Made by a program: the position numbers and the translations under genes. From NCBI GenBank assembly GCA_947069175.1, contig CAMTDV010000017.1, positions 34,171,126-34,235,125 on the forward strand: a DNA stretch of 64,000 bases, given 5' to 3'. How positions within the stretch are numbered: position 1 is the first letter of the stretch; each line of letters starts with the position of its first letter. This stretch comes from Scalesia atractyloides. Its lineage: Eukaryota > Streptophyta > Magnoliopsida > Asterales > Asteraceae. The notes beneath the pieces were generated by a model. It did no database searches and was not told the origin of the DNA. It saw only the letters and a list, made by a program, of their open reading frames with translations. Positions 58,100 through 64,000 of the stretch are shown here, piece after piece.

Positions 58100-59820
58100 G
58101 ATTCGTTACCTACCTTGTTATACAAGCTTTTTCCAATATCCATCACAAATTTGTCTGGGACTTCACTAGGATCAATAGGATTTAAGTTAGCATCCAAAGA
58201 ATTCGCATTTTGATTCTTCATCACAATTATCTCTTTCTTCTTCTTGCGTGGACGTGCCTTCTTCTTTGGATGTGGTGTATTCAGTTGTAGAGCAGCTAGT
58301 CTTTCAGCATCAAGTTGAGCCTTTTATTTAGGAGTAAGTTTTTTCTCGTTTCATAGCGTTCTTTGTCACCTTCATTAGCAAAATCCTCACCAAATTTATT
58401 TTCAAGTTTGCCCTTCAGATCATAAACTAATGAAATTAACATAGTGACATCTCCCTCTAGTTGTTCAATTCTTCGATCCTTATCTTCCATCTGATCTTCA
58501 AAATTAATTATCTTCACATCTTTCATTATCGAATCTTGCATAAGAATAGTAACCTTTCTCTTTAGACTCACTACATCCACATCATCATCATCATCATCAC
58601 TGAAATCGTCAATAATAGGTATCTTTCCATTGTCTGGCGGGTACTTGCTCTTTAGTAGCAGAGGGTATCGTGAGAAGAGGATTCCCAAGACTACCTTGCA
58701 AAGATTGTAAAATTTCAGCAAGTCTTTCAGCAGTTATTTCGGGAAACTGTATGTGAAGTTCTTCACTTTGAGACTGTTGTAAATAAGGTTCAACTTCACT
58801 TGCAGTATTTTCATAATCGGACACTAAATTTTCAACTTCCACATTTGCATCAGCTATGTTCTCTCTCACAGTTGTACATCATGCTCTTTAGCTACCATAT
58901 CATTTACTTCAAGTTCAGACTCATTCACTTCATCCTCAAGAGCCGGAAACCTTTTGTGCTTTTGTAGAGAATACAAACCTAAAAACTTCTTTGTTGTTTG
59001 CCTATTTTGCTTGACAGCTCCAAAACATCTTGGACCCATAGGCTTCAGATCCAGTAGATTCATACCCTTGACCACTTCGGGATATTTACCATCCAAGATC
59101 AACTGGATAAATCGAGGATACCAAAATTTTCTTTATGTTGTTGAAGACAAAAGTAGAAAAATTGTAATCCCAATCCTCAATCAATGAAACATATGCAACT
59201 GATTATACCTTATTCAACTGATCCAATCCACCCTTATATTCTGATAAGAAAACAAAAACATATGCATTAACAATCAGTGAATCATATGCAGGTGATTATA
59301 CATGATTCAGTATGGAGGAAGCATCTTCTTTAAAAGTGGTGGATAAATTCCTTCATAACTTAACCTTGGAAGCACAACAACTATGGTGTCTTTAGGATTT
59401 GAGGTTAGATCAGTAGGTCTGTCACCGAACATTAACACTTCTCTAAAAATAGCTTCAGAAATTACAATTTTCTTTCCCTGTATCTTGGCTTCAATCATAC
59501 CTGCACCATTAGTTCCTTTCCTATTTACTGGAGCAATCTTCCAAAATGTTTGAATCAAATCTTCGTCAACATTGGATTCTCTCTCAAAGCATGAGCAATC
59601 TTGCATGTAATCCCACGATCATGGACTTGAATTCCGCATGATATTGGTCTGGAGGATCTGACAAATAACCCGCCTGGTTATGTCCTTGTCTCACTTCTAA
59701 ATTAGGCTGAGCATCCATAATTTGCACAAAACCGAACCAAGTAAGTTTAACACTGCAAGTTTGGTTGGTCAACCCTATTACTAAATCAACCAAAGTCAAT
59801 TGGTCAATGTAAGTCAACAA
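58100..59820 (-). pseudogene. Decayed retroelement-associated ORF of unknown role
   Basis: Successive minus-strand frames at 59584-59820, 59307-59606, 58866-59102, 58609-58869 and 58296-58721 read like one protein broken by frameshifts. Segments include DLIQTFWKIAPVNRKG, KKIVISEAIFREVLMFGD and KYPEVVKGMNLLDLKPMGP. An Asp-rich run and a coiled-coil-like charged helix (about residues 45-105 of the 58296-58721 frame) follow, then a Lys/Arg-rich tail near 58230-58270. Proteins of this layout are common in plant transposon-derived annotations. I recognise the type but not a function. Confidence 0.5.
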
Positions 59821-60565
59821 GTCAATATTTGACTAATGGGTTTAACCATAAGTCTGGTCAAACTACACAGATTCTCGAAAACATTTGAGTTTTTAACTTA
59901 TGTCATGTTTTCGAATCCAAGTTTCACACGGGTCAAGTTTAAAACAGTTCTAGGTCCAATTGGTTTTCGGGTTCATTATGAGTTTTCGAATGATTCAATC
60001 TGATTTTGAAAGGTCCAATTTAGGGTTCATTCAGCATTTCAATGAATGAGTGTTGGATTATAAGTTTTCGGGAACCCTGAGTTTTCGACCTGACTTTTAG
60101 AGATTTCGATATCTCTGTTTAGAGATTCAATTCAAAATCCCTAAATTTCAGGGATTCGAATTCAAAATATCTAAACTCAGATTTCTACCTAGAATCTTGT
60201 GCATCTTCTTCCCCAATTCGAAATCCAAAACCTTAACCACCATTAACCGCTTGCACATCATCTTTTAACTCTTATCCCGAACCTTAATCAAACATCTAAA
60301 CATGATTTCAACTCAAACTCATCACTTATACATCACTTCTTAACAGCTTGAAACCCTAATCTCGATAGCTCAATCATCACCCAATCTTATCTTCAAATCT
60401 ATTTAGAACGAGCAGATTTTACTGATTTCAAAGAGGTTTTATGAATTGTGTTTTCGAGAAGGAAAAAGAGAAAATCTGAAAATGGTCTCAAGATGAATTC
60501 TCGATAACCTTACAAATCCCCTTTGTATCCTGGTGGTCATGGGCTGGATAGATTATTGGGGCCAA
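59821..60565. other. Non-coding DNA upstream of the decayed ORF
   Basis: Contains several 'attttcga' segments and no gene. It abuts copy 2 of the UGT upstream region sharply at 60566, so it may end at an insertion or duplication edge. Confidence 0.35.
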
Positions 60566-61233
60566 TCGTTTTTTCTTCCTAAAAAGACAATAATACATGT
60601 GGTCGTTAGGTACGTAAACAAGTTGTGGAAAATCAACTCCCACGAGTCAATTCATATGATTGCTAGTAGTGGGGTAGTTCTAAACAGTGTTTGGTCCCAT
60701 GCATAAAGTGTCTACATGGTTTATACGACGTAGTCCACCCATTTTCTGCTTCTAAGATCAACTACTAAGTGTCAAAGCTTAAGGTTTACAAAAATTTTAT
60801 AAAACCGGAGGTCGAAAACGTATATACCAAAAATTTCTACACAAAAACTACATACTCTCTACTAGTGAGCGAAAAGCTCGGGAGGACGACAGCCCCTAAA
60901 CCACTTCACAATATTTGGATAAGTTTCGCAAGTTGTTAACAATTCAAGCATTACTGCTTTAATTTTTTTTCCTTTTAATGTATATGTTTTCTTAATAATT
61001 AATCGATCATTTTGGTACACTTATTATTTATTTTTTCTCTATTTTCATATACTTTTTCTTTTCGGATTCCGTAAGGTTTAGTGGCACTAATATTCATCGT
61101 GTGGTGGAGATGATTTGCTTATCATGAATTGTATCTTTAGCAAGCTCATGGTGATACTTACCTTATCCATAGCATAGCCGCCTAATGCAGGCCATGAAGT
61201 ACGTGAACATGAGTTGCTGGTAATTAGTTTAAA
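60566..61233. repeat. UGT upstream region, copy 2
   Basis: Direct repeat of 55953-56698. It lacks the TATA box and coding part of the UGT. Its right end is cut by the Helitron 3' terminus at 61234. Confidence 0.85.
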
Positions 61234-61249
61234 CTAGATTTACCACCCG

Positions 61250-61263
61250 CCGCAATACTGCGG
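61250..61263 (-). other. Helitron 3' subterminal hairpin
   Basis: 5-bp stem, 4-base loop, 12 bases from CTAG, as expected for the Helitron transposition terminator. Confidence 0.75.
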
Positions 61264-63058
61264 AGGATTCATACCATATACATCATAATAGATTAAAGCA
61301 AGTGTTTGTTACATCTACTTTCATTCATACCATATACATCATAATAGATAAAAACAAGTGTTACTTACATCTACTTCCTTCAGTCACATTGCCTAGTCTA
61401 TGTATCAAAGATGGTAGCGATACCTCACATAACCGAATTGTTTTATTTATTTATAACAAATGTAACTATTTTTGTTGAAGCTTGCGTAGGTTTGTCGAAT
61501 GCTAGACAAAGACACTCATCATTTATAATTTCCGCAGTTTCTCTACACCAACAAAACCAAAAAAACAGTTCTCTTATCAGCATCTTTCAATCATGAAATT
61601 TGCTGCAAGATTCAAGCTTTAGTGAAACCCATATCACAACAAATGTCAACACAATAAAAAATACTGAAATCAAACAATATTAACCAAAATCAAGTCTTTT
61701 AACTTCCCTAAAGTCAAGATTCTATACCTCCAAGATCTTTTAACTGTCTATGTCAACACAGTCACAGAAGCTATGATGCAAACGTTCTCCCCATACCCTC
61801 TCCCACATCGCCGATGACTTGTCGCATAATTTTTCTATTCCTTTTTAGCTGTTACTACTTCTTCGCGTCGTCGTTATCTGATGTCATCTTCAACGGCTCC
61901 GGTGGTTCTGCTACGTCGCCGGTCGTCCTACATATAAGTACATAACACCATTGGTGAGTGACTCTGGAAGCTGCACTTTATTCTTTCTCTTCGTGTTTCC
62001 CTACAATATAATATGACTCGACTTTCTTTTAGATATATTGAAATCAAATTATAGCTATTTCTATTTTAAGAAATTCAACTCAAGTGATATATTTAAAACC
62101 ATACTTCACAATTTTGTACAACATTACTTATATAATGGAATGTATATTTAGTTTCTGAATGTGTGACATATTGACAATCCATTTTTTTTACTTTATGACT
62201 TTTTCTTATAATCTTGCTTTGACTTTTGTTTTTACTTTCAATTTCAATTCCAATACTTATCTTGATCCATGAAACACAATCTTGTTAACCCAAAAAACAA
62301 CAGTGCGAACCAGTTCTAGAAGCCCTAGATCCATTTCCTTTTCCTTTCGACGACGAATTTTTCCATCCACCACTTTCTTTAGTCGAATTCGTTTGTGACC
62401 GTGGTGATTGACTCAGTGAAATGCGGCAAGCTTTATGATTCACATGCAGTCGCTAGCGTTAACCTGCTTAAGTCTGCACTTAGAAAAAACCAAAAAACTA
62501 TTTATAACCCAACATAAACAAAAGAAGACGAATCAAGCATTAGATATTCCAAACATCAAATGTCCACAACCGCCATATCCTTTGCAAACTTAGGTGATCA
62601 AGTTTTTCATTTCATCATTAATCATCATAATACTAAAACATATACACTTTATAGAAGTAAAATTAATATTTAACTATCGAGTGATACAATCCAATAATGT
62701 TGTATTCAGTTATACCTCAATAAAGATTCAAAAAGGGCTTTTATGATGGCAGTGACAACATTGAGCTTCAAAGTTTCAAGCACCTCACAAAGGCTTACAA
62801 TTGTGGCTCTTCTTTTGTAGCATATCATTCAATCTTTCAAAGTTTATCAACTTCATGCTGACATAGTAAAGAAAGCTCGAATCCACATCTTTACCGTCAA
62901 TCATAGAATATACAAATTAGCTTATACCATATTACCATTGACGTTGGCTTGCATTCAAAATCACAAAAAGAATAATAATCAAATTTTGCATTATAAGTAA
63001 GTAGGGTATATAACCAAACAAATACACACTACACATAAGAATGATATAAGGAGATGGA

Positions 63059-63235
63059 TGTAATTTACTAACTCTTTTAAGAGGACCAGCTCTGCTGGGA
63101 ATAATGATGTCTAAATCTGACTCAGAACCACCAGCACATGCAATAGCACCAATGGTACCGGATGTCGGATCATCATAGTTTATTTCTTACCACCATAAAG
63201 CCTAATAGCAAATTCAGGAACATTTTGTTGCATAC
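63059..63235 (-). pseudogene. Helitron Rep-like fragment
   Basis: The minus strand gives NVPEFAIRLYGGKK, a stop or small frameshift, then YDDPTSGTIGAIACAGG and DLDIIIPSRAGPLKRVSKLH. Plant Helitron Rep/helicase proteins show the same order: an IRLY segment, a PTS...LGAI segment, and DVII...KRINKLHPSY. The domain that follows in intact proteins is missing here. Confidence 0.65.
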
Positions 63236-63278
63236 ATAAAAAAAAATACAATATCAATTAATACGAAACTTTACTAAC

Positions 63279-63379
63279 ATTTGTGGCTCTGTTGAGCTTT
63301 ACAAACTCTTTCGGGTCATGTCGGGTATCTTTAGAAACTTCTTCAAGATCCAGCTCTGACCTTTTTATTCGTTGTGGTC
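63279..63379 (-). pseudogene. Possible second Helitron Rep segment
   Basis: Open segment reading RSELDLEEVSKDTRHDPKEF then VKLNRATN. It is bounded by AG on the 5' side and GT on the 3' side, as an exon would be. The place just before the IRLY segment and the LNRAT ending fit the 'LFRTARD' position of Helitron Rep. Tentative. Confidence 0.4.
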
Positions 63380-63483
63380 CTGTATACTAACGCATAGTCA
63401 ATGCCAATAGATTATCAAATCAAATTATATACAAATCGCTTCTTTTCGAACCTAGGATAGCAAAATTAAACGGTGTCACATAC

Positions 63484-63602
63484 AGGGATGAACTGCTTGG
63501 TTTGCAGTAAAAAAATCATTGAATCTAACCTCCACAAATCCTTCACATGTAGTTGCCCATTGGTCCAACGGCGTCTGAACGTTGTAGTCTTCAATATAAA
63601 TA
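63484..63602 (-). other. Exon-like open segment of unknown identity
   Basis: Open for 39 codons on the minus strand (DYNVQTPLDQWATTCEGF, then VEVRFNDFF). A pyrimidine-rich AG acceptor lies before it and GTATGT after it. Direct joining to the next segment gives a stop codon, so it is decayed or not spliced that way. I do not recognise the protein. Confidence 0.35.
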
Positions 63603-64000
63603 CTGTTTTGTAAAAAAGAATATGTTCACCAAATTGAATTATAAGAAATCAATACAATAGGAAGATTTTGGAGGTAAAGCTATAAAATATCCCCTATAGA
63701 AGATTGCTATTTAGACCAAATCTTAGCAACAAAATCACTAATCATCAACTATGACCTGTTTCAAAACGCTTTTTTTAAATCCCCCACAATTTTTCCACCA
63801 ATCTAGCTTAACAACCAAATAACACCACACATAATCAAATAGTTGATCACTGTCAACCATTCCTCTTTCTAAACAATTAACCTCAAACGTTAATCAAATA
63901 TCTAACAATGGAATATCATAAACTGAGAATTTTACTCGTAAAATACCATAAGATCTTCTCTTCGTTCACGTTTTCTACAAAATTAAAATTAGGGTTTAGA

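Larger units (their letters stand above)
61234..64000 (-). mobile_element. Helitron, 3' end resolved, runs off the window
   Basis: On the minus strand the element ends with a 5-bp GC hairpin (CCGCA-GTAT-TGCGG, 61250-61263), 12 bases, then CTAG (61234-61237), followed by host T. That is the classical Helitron 3' terminus inserted between A and T. Copy 1 of the surrounding repeat (56698/56699) shows the unoccupied A-T site. Rep-like protein fragments on the same strand lie upstream. The 5' TC end is not in the window. Bases 61268-61323 and 61324-61379 are an imperfect 56-bp tandem repeat. Confidence 0.75.

Overview
This is eukaryotic plant nuclear DNA, most likely from the daisy family (Asteraceae, perhaps the Heliantheae alliance). 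The family call rests on my recognition of one intact gene, a UDP-glycosyltransferase very like Stevia-type UGT71E enzymes. It is the only convincing host protein-coding gene in 64 kb. Almost everything else is a nest of transposable elements, mostly Ty3 (gypsy) LTR retrotransposons. Nearly all of them lie on the minus strand, so their left-hand LTR is the 3' LTR.

Layout. 1-4.9 kb: old LTR-derived sequence and rearranged repeats. 4,887-13,253: a coding-free LTR element (target-site duplication gtgat) whose internal region holds a plus-strand solo LTR (7,214-10,151, duplication catgt). 13,857-23,609: a very young coding-free element with two almost identical 2.77-kb LTRs, arranged LTR-internal-LTR-partial internal. 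Its internal region contains a Cassandra-type solo LTR carrying a 5S rRNA-like segment (17,910-18,210, duplication ataag). 23.6-27.5 kb: a TA palindrome, a small inverted-repeat element split by a solo LTR (23,982-25,666, duplication aaaat), C-tract repeats and a two-level GTACC-rich repeat. 29.3-35.8 kb: a decayed Athila/Tat-like element with a tRNA-Asp-type primer site. Its 5' LTR is split by a complete Tekay-like chromovirus (35,779-46,219, duplication ccgaa). 47-54.4 kb: a PIF/Harbinger-type fragment, a hAT-like foldback MITE, a 3.3-kb solo LTR (48,858-52,181, duplication agttt), MITE-like DNA and a candidate SINE. 54,420-55,847: the UGT gene (minus strand). 55.9-61.2 kb: two copies of the UGT upstream region, separated by a LINE fragment, a tRNA-like unit and a decayed retroelement ORF. 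From 61,234 to the window end: a Helitron with a clear 3' terminus and Rep-like fragments.

How the pieces relate. The two coding-free elements share primer site, polypurine tract and untranslated-region motifs with the Tekay-like element, so they look like parasites mobilised by chromovirus proteins. The most unusual feature is in the Tekay-like LTRs: three tRNA-like units spaced about 168 bp apart, downstream of the LTR TATA box in the predicted RNA leader, plus a fourth opposed unit upstream of the TATA box. Together with the Cassandra 5S module, two unrelated LTR families here carry Pol III-type modules. No tools were used: similarities, counts and family names come from reading by eye and from knowledge of the families.
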